6,806 nucleotides of DNA, from NCBI GenBank assembly GCA_964505765.1, contig CAZDJQ010000034.1, positions 1 through 6,806 on the forward strand, written 5' to 3'. The translations under genes were made by a program, and so were the position numbers. The notes beneath the pieces are model-generated. The model was not told the DNA's origin. It was given only the letters and a program-made list of their open reading frames with translations, and did not search any database. This DNA comes from CAZDJQ01 sp964505765 (GTDB lineage: Bacteria > Patescibacteriota > Microgenomatia > UBA12405 > JAHJSD01). Shown here piece by piece: positions 1-5,331 of this stretch (position 1 is its first letter; every line of letters starts with the position of its first letter).

Positions 1-299
1 CGGGCATCCGGCATCAGGTGAATATGGGCATGAGGAACATCATAGCCGTATATCCAGCTCATTACAAATTCCGTGTTTAATTTTTCTTTGAGATGATTAG
101 CAATTTTTGAAGTAACCTCAAAATACTGACCGGGGTTGTCCACATCCCAAACCCACTGATAGTGTTTCTTGGGAATAACCAAGGTATGTCCTTCCACCCA
201 TGGATTAGTATCTAAAAAAGCTAAAAAATCCTCATCTTCATAGATTTTGTAAGCCGGAATTTCACCTTTAACTATTTTACAAAAAATACAATCTTTCAT
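1..299 (-). CDS. HIT (histidine triad) family nucleotide hydrolase, C-terminus cut by window edge
   Basis: I translated the first 99 codons from the ATG at 297-299. The protein opens with the DCIFCKIVKGEIPA pattern of Hint-like HIT proteins, whose C4 and C7 are half of a zinc site; H46 and H90 are the likely partners. The triad HAHIHLM (H90, H92, H94) ends just before the window edge, and the middle histidine would be the nucleophile. The family hydrolyses nucleoside phosphoramidates and related nucleotides in the cytosol; the substrate here cannot be told. Hint proteins run about 110-140 residues, so only a short C-terminal tail should be missing. There is no Shine-Dalgarno before the start. 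An AT-rich stretch (TAAAAATATATT) directly precedes the ATG and could be a -10 for a leaderless message, but the match is poor. The family call is firm. Confidence 0.93.
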   Translation of the reverse strand, partial: MKDCIFCKIVKGEIPAYKIYEDEDFLAFLDTNPWVEGHTLVIPKKHYQWVWDVDNPGQYFEVTSKIANHLKEKLNTEFVMSWIYGYDVPHAHIHLMPDA

Positions 300-371
300 A
301 ATATATTTTTACCAATTTGTTAACACTCTGTCAATAAATATGTGATGTGATACTACTTTTACGACGCTCTA

Positions 372-475
372 TGTCATTTCGATTGAAGTTCTGACGGAAT
401 AGAGAAATCTCTTTTTTTTAAAAATACAAAGAAAGAGATTCGTTCGACTCCATCAGAATTTCGCTCAGAATGACA
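372..475. repeat. Imperfect long inverted repeat, MITE-like hairpin element
   Basis: The left arm at 372-414 (starting TGTCATTTCGATTGAAG) pairs with the right arm at about 431-475, whose complement starts TGTCATTCTGAGCGAAAT. By eye about 31 of 43 positions agree, with one 1-nt gap. The arms share TGTCATT, TTCTGA, GGA and AATCTCTTT, and an AT-rich centre separates them. Sequences of the type GTCATTCTGAGCGAA...GAATCTC occur as dispersed palindromic repeats in many bacterial genomes, so this is probably a non-coding mobile repeat that has lost perfect symmetry. It begins 21 bp after the tsaD stop and lies 73 bp upstream of the HIT gene. No T-run follows on either strand, so it is not a classical intrinsic terminator. 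Confidence 0.7.
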
Positions 476-496
476 CGGTGTCTGTCATATTAGCAT

Positions 497-1597
497 TTAA
501 CTTCGGAAAGATAAGTTCGGTCGGCGATCTAACTGCTCAATATGTTTAACAAAATCCCCTTCCTTTGCCTGGTAATAACCGGCCACCCCGATCATCCCGG
601 CATTGTCGGAAAACAACTTTTCAGTATAAGGGATGAAAACCGGAACATTATTTTTATCGGCGGTTTTCCTTACTGCTCGCCGCAGAGCAATATTATTTAT
701 CACCCCGCCGCCTAAAACTAAATGCCTGGGCTGATATTTTTTAATTGCTGATTTTAATTTGATAGTTATTGATTTGATCAGCGCCGCCTGGAATGAAGCG
801 GCAAAATCCCGGTAGAACTGTTTGTCTTTATCCTTTTCCGGAATCTCTCTGAGTTTATACAAACAAGCAGTTTTTAAACCGGAAAAGGAGAAATTCAAAG
901 ATTTATGCCTTGCCATCGGGACGGGCAGCTCGAACTTATCAGGATTCCCCTTTCTGGCTATTTCTTCAATAATCGGACCGCCGGGATAACCTAAATTAAG
1001 CATTTGAGCAACTTTATCAAAAGCTTCTCCGGCGGCATCATCAAGCGTTTCTCCCAATAACTCATACTTACCGAAATCCCGCATTAAAACCAACTGCGTA
1101 TGCCCGCCGGAAACAAGTAATCCCAGCGTCGGGAACTTGGGTTTTATCTCACTAAACGGACCATTCCCATTTAGATTTAAAGCATAAGAAGATAATAAAT
1201 GACCTAACATATGATTAACCGCTAAAACCGGCTTACCGGTCCTTTTAGCGAGGTCTTTTACCTTTCTAATCCCGACTTCTAATGCTATTGCCAAACCCGG
1301 CCCGTCGGTCACCGCCAAAGCGTCAATTGTCTTCAAATTAATCTGGTTGGAAGTAAGCTTGAATCTTTTAGAATTAATATTTGCCTGCTTAATTGCTTTT
1401 TTAATCACTTTGGGCAGATGCTTTTTATGTTCCTGCCTGGCTAAATTGGGCACCACTCCGCCCCAAGGCTGATGAACTTCTATCTGAGACCAAATCAGGT
1501 TAGAAACGACTTTTCTACCCATTGTAACTGCCGCCGATGTTTCATCGCAAGAAGTTTCAACCGCTAGAATCGTATAATCATTAGGTATTTTTGCCAT
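497..1597 (-). CDS. tsaD: tRNA N6-adenosine threonylcarbamoyltransferase TsaD
   Basis: TsaD transfers the threonylcarbamoyl group of threonylcarbamoyl-AMP onto A37 of tRNAs that read ANN codons, working in the cytosol with TsaB and TsaE, neither of which is in this window. The 366 residues show the Kae1/Qri7/TsaD ASKHA-fold signatures in order: AVETSCDETSAAV (12-24), the metal-binding HxxxH in NHMLGHLLS (H129, H133), SGGHTQLV (163-170), GEAFDKVAQMLNLGYPGGP (190-208), FSFSGLKTA (236-244), GGGVINN (296-302) and the C-terminal SDNAGMIG with metal ligand D331. The length slightly exceeds the usual 330-345, through extra residues near 74-90 and 140-153 in surface loops. The ATG at 1597 is supported by a perfect TATAAT 6 nt upstream and by the family N-terminus. 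The gene is divergent from trmD, another position-37 enzyme. All key residues are present. Confidence 0.97.
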   Translation of the reverse strand: MAKIPNDYTILAVETSCDETSAAVTMGRKVVSNLIWSQIEVHQPWGGVVPNLARQEHKKHLPKVIKKAIKQANINSKRFKLTSNQINLKTIDALAVTDGPGLAIALEVGIRKVKDLAKRTGKPVLAVNHMLGHLLSSYALNLNGNGPFSEIKPKFPTLGLLVSGGHTQLVLMRDFGKYELLGETLDDAAGEAFDKVAQMLNLGYPGGPIIEEIARKGNPDKFELPVPMARHKSLNFSFSGLKTACLYKLREIPEKDKDKQFYRDFAASFQAALIKSITIKLKSAIKKYQPRHLVLGGGVINNIALRRAVRKTADKNNVPVFIPYTEKLFSDNAGMIGVAGYYQAKEGDFVKHIEQLDRRPNLSFRS

Positions 1598-1603
1598 ATT
1601 GCT

Positions 1604-1609
1604 ATTATA
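1604..1609 (-). promoter_or_regulatory. -10 box of tsaD promoter, predicting a leaderless mRNA
   Basis: On the minus strand the sequence reads TATAAT, then AGCAAT, then the tsaD ATG. A perfect -10 hexamer exactly 6 nt from the start codon puts the expected transcription start on or next to the A of the ATG. No Shine-Dalgarno is present, as expected for leaderless translation. A weak -35 candidate (TTTAAG, 1627-1632) sits 17 nt upstream of the -10. Confidence 0.7.
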
Positions 1610-1698
1610 CTCAACTCTATCATATTCTTAAAACCGATTTATATTATAAGGTTGCCGCAAAACCCTTACCCCGCCTTTCCTCTACCCTGCCCCACACC

Positions 1699-1711
1699 TA
1701 ATTGTCAATTA
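1699..1711. repeat. Short perfect inverted repeat in the tsaD-trmD divergent spacer
   Basis: TAATTG and CAATTA flank a single T. This 13-bp dyad lies in the 201-bp divergent spacer, between the two promoters, so an operator role is possible, but 6-bp AT-rich arms often arise by chance. A C-rich pyrimidine tract of about 37 nt at 1663-1698, containing the near-repeat TACCCCGCC / TACCCTGCC, lies just beside it. No gene is visible in this spacer. Confidence 0.25.
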
Positions 1712-1786
1712 TGATGTCCGATCGTGCACAATAATCGAGAAACTATAGGATTATTAATTTACCCTGCAAATTTTATTTCTATTTAC

Positions 1787-1792
1787 TATAAT
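1787..1792 (+). promoter_or_regulatory. -10 box of trmD promoter, predicting a leaderless mRNA
   Basis: TATAAT is followed by AAAGAT and then the trmD ATG at 1799, the same 6-nt spacing as for tsaD. A weak -35 candidate CTGCAA (1764-1769) sits 17 nt upstream. The predicted transcription start coincides with the start codon. This rules out the longer GTG-initiated reading frame from 1724, which would begin upstream of the promoter. The promoter should drive trmD and the overlapping phosphatase-kinase gene. Confidence 0.7.
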
Positions 1793-1798
1793 AAAGAT

Positions 1799-2515
1799 AT
1801 GCAAATCGACATTTTGACTTTATTCCCGGAAATATTTGAACCGCTTAAACAATGGAGCATGATTCGAAAAGCCCGAGAAATAGGAAAGCTGGAACTTAAC
1901 TTTCATGACTTACGTGACTGGGCGGTTGATAAACACGGCACTGTTGATGATGCCCCCTACGGCGGCGGTCCGGGTATGGTTATGCGGCCGGAACCAATAT
2001 TTAATGCCCTAAAGACATTAAGGCCAAAAGCTAAAAGCCAAAAGCTAAAAACTATCTTATTATCCGCCAAAGGAAAAACCTTTAATCAAGATACGGCAAT
2101 TGATTTGTCCCAAAAAGAACATCTAATTTTAGTCTGCGGCCATTACGAAGGAGTTGACGAACGCGTAAGACAGCATATGGTTGACCAGGATATTTCTATC
2201 GGCAATTATGTTTTATCGGGCGGAGAAATCCCGGCCATGGCTGTCACTGATGCAGTCACCCGCCTGCTTCCCGGAGTCTTAGAAAAACAAGGCGCCGCTG
2301 AAATCGAGTCCTTTTCTCCCGGTCTTAAAAACTTTTTTAATAAACACCAACCGCCAGCCGCTATCCCCGATCACCTAATTGAATATCCTCATTACACCCG
2401 CCCGGCAGAATTCAAGGACTGGAAAGTGCCGGAGGTTTTATTGTCGGGAAACCATAAAAAGATTGCTGAGTGGCGGGCGTCAAAAATAACTGCTAAACTA
2501 GAAAATAATGGTTAA
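1799..2515 (+). CDS. trmD: tRNA (guanine37-N1)-methyltransferase TrmD, variant form
   Basis: TrmD methylates N1 of G37 using S-adenosylmethionine and prevents +1 frameshifting. The 238 residues include the conserved start MQIDILTLFPEIF, YGGGPGMVMRPEP (54-66), the SPOUT trefoil-knot segments VCGHYEGVDER (112-122) and SIGNYVLSGGE (133-143), then LPGVL, YTRP (199-202) and VLLSGNHKKIAEWR (213-226). Two features differ from the family as I know it. The position of the catalytic aspartate (D169 in E. coli, TEDSF) is E170 here (EIESF). About 17 extra residues (roughly 177-193) lie in the linker between SF..GL and PHYTRP. A heptamer tandem repeat encodes residues 75-84 in a variable loop. The start is fixed by the family N-terminus and the TATAAT 6 nt upstream. 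The last 8 nt overlap the next gene. Confidence 0.95.
   Translation: MQIDILTLFPEIFEPLKQWSMIRKAREIGKLELNFHDLRDWAVDKHGTVDDAPYGGGPGMVMRPEPIFNALKTLRPKAKSQKLKTILLSAKGKTFNQDTAIDLSQKEHLILVCGHYEGVDERVRQHMVDQDISIGNYVLSGGEIPAMAVTDAVTRLLPGVLEKQGAAEIESFSPGLKNFFNKHQPPAAIPDHLIEYPHYTRPAEFKDWKVPEVLLSGNHKKIAEWRASKITAKLENNG
2023..2050 (+). repeat. Heptamer tandem repeat inside trmD
   Basis: The 28 bp consist of GCCAAAA, GCTAAAA, GCCAAAA, GCTAAAA, which is a perfect 14-bp unit present twice, or four 7-bp units. It encodes the lysine-rich loop PKAKSQKLK of TrmD. Because 7 is not a multiple of 3, gain or loss of one unit would shift the trmD frame. The units resemble, on the complementary strand, the heptads at 4648-4671. 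Confidence 0.8.
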
Positions 2516-3530
2516 TCAAATTATAAACTCCTACTGGCTTTTGGCGTCTTTGCTAATCATTCCGATTATAATTGCATTTTTAAAAAAAGATAAAGTCAGC
2601 GTCCTCTTATTTACCATCAGTTATTACTTTACTTCATTAATCGGCCGGCTTCTAAAACAGATAATCGCAGTCCCTCGCCCTTTTGTTAACAATCCCCGAG
2701 TCTTGGACCTGGCATCGAATATCCCAACCGGATATTCATTTCCCTCCCTGCATGCCGCCTTAATTACGATTTTTGCTTGGAGTTTAGCTACAATTATCCC
2801 CCAGCTTTCATGGCTGGGTTTTGGCATTGCTTTATTCATTGGATTTTCCCGGGTTTACCTCGGCGTTCATTATTATATTGATATCGTCGCCGGCTTTTTG
2901 CTGGGGACGGGTATTTTCTGGGCCGTCTACATTTTATTCAACCAGGAAAAGATTTTGTTAAAAGATTCCGACCCGAATGTCAGACGGAAGCTGTTTCACT
3001 TAATTTACGGAATCACCCTTGCCGGATTAATCCATTATGGATTTATAAACATTTATCACCTTGGGCTGACTGCTGTTGTTTTCGGCGCTTTTGTTCTCGG
3101 CTCAAAATTTTTCAAGTCCAAGAAAATAACTTACTTAATTTTATATTTTGAACGCCAGAAAAAACCAAAGTATCTCGGTTTGGGACCATTTTTATTTTTA
3201 GTCAGTGCTTTTCTCACCGCTTTATTATTCAAACAGCCCATTGCAGTAGCCGCGATTCTAAATTTAGCAATCGGCGATTCGATTAATGTCTTGCTCGGCC
3301 ATTTTGGCCAAAACAACGGCTGGCAGGGCAAAAAAAGATTGGAAGCTTCTTTTACCGCCGCCATTGCCACCGTAATGGTCGCCTTGTATTTTGTTAATCC
3401 TTATCAGGCAGTTGCCGGTTCGCTGGTCACTCTGGTTCTGGAATATACCGAACCGGAAATAAGCGGGATGAAAATTGACGATAATCTTCTTATCCCGATT
3501 ATCTCAGGGCTGGCAATGAGTTTGGTTTAA
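2508..3530 (+). CDS. PAP2 lipid phosphatase fused to CTP-dependent polyprenol/diacylglycerol kinase-like domain
   Basis: Residues 1-145 form a PAP2 phosphatase with the full catalytic set: KX6RP (K50, R57, P58), PSLH (79-82, a PSGH variant) and SRX5HX3D (R115, H121, D125), amid hydrophobic helices. PAP2 enzymes remove phosphate from lipid (pyro)phosphates such as undecaprenyl pyrophosphate, usually on the outer membrane face. Residues 155-340 resemble the SEC59/DGK1/phytol-kinase family of multispanning CTP-dependent lipid kinases: RRKLFH (159-164), GDSIN (256-260), KKRLEASF (275-282, the family KKTLEGS region) and the C-terminal DDNLLIP (324-330). The single reading frame joins two opposed activities, phosphate removal and addition. 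The likely role is recycling of a polyprenol or other lipid carrier; the substrate is inferred. The ATG overlaps the trmD end (ATGGTTAA), so translation is probably coupled. No Shine-Dalgarno is seen. Both domains look complete. Confidence 0.88.
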   Translation: MVNQIINSYWLLASLLIIPIIIAFLKKDKVSVLLFTISYYFTSLIGRLLKQIIAVPRPFVNNPRVLDLASNIPTGYSFPSLHAALITIFAWSLATIIPQLSWLGFGIALFIGFSRVYLGVHYYIDIVAGFLLGTGIFWAVYILFNQEKILLKDSDPNVRRKLFHLIYGITLAGLIHYGFINIYHLGLTAVVFGAFVLGSKFFKSKKITYLILYFERQKKPKYLGLGPFLFLVSAFLTALLFKQPIAVAAILNLAIGDSINVLLGHFGQNNGWQGKKRLEASFTAAIATVMVALYFVNPYQAVAGSLVTLVLEYTEPEISGMKIDDNLLIPIISGLAMSLV

Positions 3531-3533
3531 CCC

Positions 3534-4613
3534 CTATATCTTTAAACGGCATTGGTTGCCCAAAAATAATTCCAAGGTTTTATTCGGCCGGTCATTTTCC
3601 TTTACAACTGAATCCCGCCCGATTAAACAGGAATCAAGCGGCCGGGACGAAGATTTAATTTCAACCCCGGCCATTAATACCGAATTTTGAATTTCAGTGT
3701 TTTCAATTTTGCACTTATCTTGTATAGAGGTATACGGCCCGACATAGGAATCAATTATTTTAACCTTTTTACCAATAATTAACGGCCCTCTTAAACGACT
3801 ATTTTTAATCACACAATCCGGACCGACAACCACCCGTCCCTCCACTTTAACTGATTTATCCAAGTTTGAATCTATTTTTTTCTCAACATTGTTGTCCAAT
3901 AAAAATTGATTGGTATCAATCCAGTCATCAAATTTCCCCGGGTCCCGCCAAACCCCGTTAAACTCCCCGACTTCAACTTGATAATCATTTTCCAAAAGCC
4001 AATTATATAAGGAGCCTATTTCTAATTCTCCTCGCTCAGAAGGCTTTATTTTATTTTTTCCTTTAAACGCCTGGAAAACGTTACTGTCAAAAAAATAAAG
4101 CCCGGGAACGGCTAAATCATGCGGCGGCTTTTTCGGCTTTTCGACAATTTTTTCCAATTCACCGCCATCACTAAAATAAGGCACTCCCATCCGATAATTT
4201 TCAGGGTGGTGAATTACGGTTAATAAGGCATTGGCTTTACTTTTTCTAAACTTGTTAATTAGATTTTTGATTCCGCCGTAAAAAATATTGTCACCCAAGT
4301 GCATTACAAATTTCTCTCCGTCGATAAAATCTTCTGATATCTTCACTATGTGCGCCAAACCTTTAGGTTCTTCCTGAAGAATATAAGTAAACTCTACGCC
4401 CCATTTTTTCCCGGCACCCAAATTACCCTTTAGTTCTTTTAGTTGACCGGGATTATAATTAATCCCGATTTGGTTAATTCCGGCCTTAACCATCTCCTCA
4501 ATGGCATAGAACAACAATGGTTTATTGGCAATCGGGATAAAATGTTTATTCGTGCTGAATGTCACCGGCCGCATTCGAGTTCCCCGTCCGCCGGCCGTTA
4601 TTAATCCTTTCAT
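3534..4613 (-). CDS. Sugar-1-phosphate nucleotidyltransferase, long RmlA-like type with beta-helix C-terminus
   Basis: The 359-residue enzyme would join a nucleoside triphosphate and a sugar 1-phosphate into a nucleotide sugar in the cytosol. The N-terminal Rossmann-like domain carries the NTP-binding loop GGRGTRMRP (8-16) followed by K23 of STNKHFIPI, QEEPKGLAHIV (80-90), LGDNIFYGG with metal-binding D108, VEKPKKPP (157-164) and RGELEIGSLYNWLLE (194-208). Residues about 250-335 form imperfect hexapeptide repeats of a left-handed beta-helix (VVVGPDCVI, PLIIGKKVKI, VGPYTSI). This layout matches long glucose-1-phosphate thymidylyltransferases (StrD/RmlA-long, with many archaeal members) better than the short RmlA; glucose and dTTP are likely, but UTP cannot be excluded. 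The ATG is preceded by TATAAA at 8 nt and no Shine-Dalgarno. No partner rml genes are in the window. It converges on the phosphatase-kinase gene with 3 bp between stops. Confidence 0.9.
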   Translation of the reverse strand: MKGLITAGGRGTRMRPVTFSTNKHFIPIANKPLLFYAIEEMVKAGINQIGINYNPGQLKELKGNLGAGKKWGVEFTYILQEEPKGLAHIVKISEDFIDGEKFVMHLGDNIFYGGIKNLINKFRKSKANALLTVIHHPENYRMGVPYFSDGGELEKIVEKPKKPPHDLAVPGLYFFDSNVFQAFKGKNKIKPSERGELEIGSLYNWLLENDYQVEVGEFNGVWRDPGKFDDWIDTNQFLLDNNVEKKIDSNLDKSVKVEGRVVVGPDCVIKNSRLRGPLIIGKKVKIIDSYVGPYTSIQDKCKIENTEIQNSVLMAGVEIKSSSRPLDSCLIGRDSVVKENDRPNKTLELFLGNQCRLKI

Positions 4614-4621
4614 TTTGATTT

Positions 4622-4627
4622 TTTATA
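4622..4627 (-). promoter_or_regulatory. Possible -10 box of the nucleotidyltransferase gene
   Basis: On the minus strand TATAAA is followed by 8 nt (AAATCAAA) and then the ATG at 4613. With a usual 6-8 nt gap to the transcription start, the leader would be 0-2 nt. The match is five of six to the consensus in a very AT-rich stretch, so it is weaker than the tsaD and trmD boxes. Confidence 0.45.
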
Positions 4628-4647
4628 AAAATTTTCCGCATTACCGG

Positions 4648-4671
4648 CCTTTAGCCTTCAGCATTTAGCCT
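4648..4671. repeat. Heptamer tandem repeat entering the assembly gap
   Basis: The + strand reads CCTTTAG, CCTTCAG, CATTTAG, CCT and then becomes N, so at least three 7-bp units plus part of a fourth run directly into the gap. On the complementary strand the units are CTAAATG, CTGAAGG and CTAAAGG, close to the CTAAAAG/CCAAAAG units inside trmD. The array is intergenic, upstream of the nucleotidyltransferase gene. A repeat too long or too variable to assemble would explain the break. Confidence 0.75.
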
Positions 4672-4771
4672 NNNNNNNNNNNNNNNNNNNNNNNNNNNNN
4701 NNNNNNNNNNNNNNNNNNNNNNNNNNNNNNNNNNNNNNNNNNNNNNNNNNNNNNNNNNNNNNNNNNNNNNN
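4672..4771. other. Assembly gap of 100 Ns
   Basis: Exactly 100 unknown bases, a usual placeholder length for a scaffold gap of unknown size. It begins within a heptamer array and ends 1 base before the stop codon of the YkuK-like gene. The true distance between the nucleotidyltransferase and YkuK-like genes, and any small gene in between, cannot be known from this sequence. Any reading frame drawn across it is meaningless. Confidence 0.95.
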
Positions 4772-4772
4772 T

Positions 4773-5267
4773 TTAAGTATATTTATCAGCGACACTTGAT
4801 GCCGCATAAGCAGTCGGCTTAGTTTTTGCTCTAAACCCGTTGCCAACCACCATGCCGACCAGCTCTTTAATCACCACTCTGCTTGGACCGTTCTCTCCCA
4901 CATCAATATGTATTTCCAATTCCTCATAATACCCGTTTAAATCTTCTTTTAAAACATCAATTAAATCACGAGCTAAATCTAAAGAAGCAATCGTTTCCTG
5001 ATAAAGCTTTTCTTTTAAAGAATAAATATCATCTACTCTTTTTTTGTGGAAGAAATAACGCGCCCCGCTTCCTTTGCGGTGGATTACAATTGCACTGACC
5101 AGATCAAGAAAGTTTTCTGCTTTAGTGTTCTTTGACCGGGAATCCGAGCCGATTATTAGTTGATAATCATCATCCGGTTCAGTCAGAATAAAGTCACGGA
5201 TTTCTTTACCGATATTTCTCCATTCAACGTCCCCTTTAGTCGGATTTTTAAATATTCGTTTTTTCAT
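4773..5267 (-). CDS. YkuK/DUF458 family RNase H-like protein
   Basis: The 164 residues match the YkuK (DUF458) family, predicted to have an RNase H-like fold and metal-dependent nuclease activity; the biological role is unknown. Visible signatures are FKNPTKGDVEW near the N-terminus, IIGSDSRS with D42, LYQETIASLDLA with E91, EIHIDVGENG with D122, and the C-terminal KPTAYAASSVADKYT with D161. These acidic residues are plausible metal ligands. The length fits the family (about 150-170). An ATG three codons upstream (5276) is in frame, but an extended -10 (TGATATAAT) abuts it, so transcription should start near 5269-5270, after that codon. I therefore chose the second ATG at 5267. If the promoter call is wrong, the protein gains MSA. 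The stop lies next to the N gap but the C-terminal motif is intact. It is separated from the upstream CAP operon by its own promoter. Confidence 0.88.
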   Translation of the reverse strand: MKKRIFKNPTKGDVEWRNIGKEIRDFILTEPDDDYQLIIGSDSRSKNTKAENFLDLVSAIVIHRKGSGARYFFHKKRVDDIYSLKEKLYQETIASLDLARDLIDVLKEDLNGYYEELEIHIDVGENGPSRVVIKELVGMVVGNGFRAKTKPTAYAASSVADKYT

Positions 5268-5276
5268 TGCAGACAT

Positions 5277-5285
5277 ATTATATCA
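5277..5285 (-). promoter_or_regulatory. Extended -10 promoter of the YkuK-like gene
   Basis: The minus strand reads TGATATAAT, a perfect TGn extended -10 plus TATAAT, immediately followed by ATGTCTGCAATG. With a 6-7 nt discriminator the message would begin 2-3 nt before the second ATG. Extended -10 promoters need no strong -35, and none is obvious. This decides the start codon and indicates that the gene is transcribed separately from the CAP operon. Confidence 0.65.
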
Positions 5286-5311
5286 CGCCTGGATCCAATT
5301 TCAGATTAAGC

Positions 5312-5331
5312 TTAAATTAGGCCTAATTTAA
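5312..5331. repeat. Perfect 20-bp palindrome at the end of the CAP operon
   Basis: TTAAATTAGG and CCTAATTTAA form a perfect palindrome, with a possible outer stem of TAAG (5307-5310) and CTTA (5335-5338). The stop codon of the 90-aa membrane protein (5328-5330) lies inside it. As RNA it could fold as an 8-bp AT stem with a GGCC loop, perhaps ending or protecting the operon transcript, but no clear T-run follows. A protein-binding site is an alternative. Confidence 0.45.

Noticed and set aside
211..232. CTAAAAAAG/CTAAAAAAT near-repeat in the HIT gene
   Set aside because: The period is 9, not 7, and it is explained by the repeated Phe-Leu-Ala-Phe-Leu codons, so I do not count it with the heptamer family.
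1724..1798. GTG-initiated N-terminal extension of TrmD by 25 residues
   Set aside because: TrmD proteins begin directly with the MxIDILTLFPE strand, the extension is low-complexity and lies upstream of the TATAAT at 1787-1792, so it would not be in the message.
2624..2839. Open frame on the minus strand within the phosphatase-kinase gene
   Set aside because: It lies opposite the PAP2 catalytic motifs, has no family resemblance and no promoter; a shadow of the real gene.
3131..3370. Open frame on the minus strand within the kinase-like domain
   Set aside because: The composition mirrors the conserved kinase frame on the plus strand and no motif or start signal supports it.
3548..3560. GGCA-TTGGT-TGCC hairpin after the phosphatase-kinase stop
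   Set aside because: A 4-bp stem inside the convergent coding sequence followed by CAAAAATAAT lacks terminator character.
4648..4671. Heptamer array as the edge of a CRISPR array
   Set aside because: The 7-bp units directly abut with no spacers, and no repeat of 23-40 bp or cas gene is visible.
4658..4846. Open frame on the minus strand running through the gap
   Set aside because: More than half of it is undetermined bases and the rest overlaps the YkuK-like C-terminus in another frame.
4883..5098. Open frame on the plus strand opposite the YkuK-like gene
   Set aside because: It is antisense to conserved YkuK motifs and has no recognisable domain or start signal.
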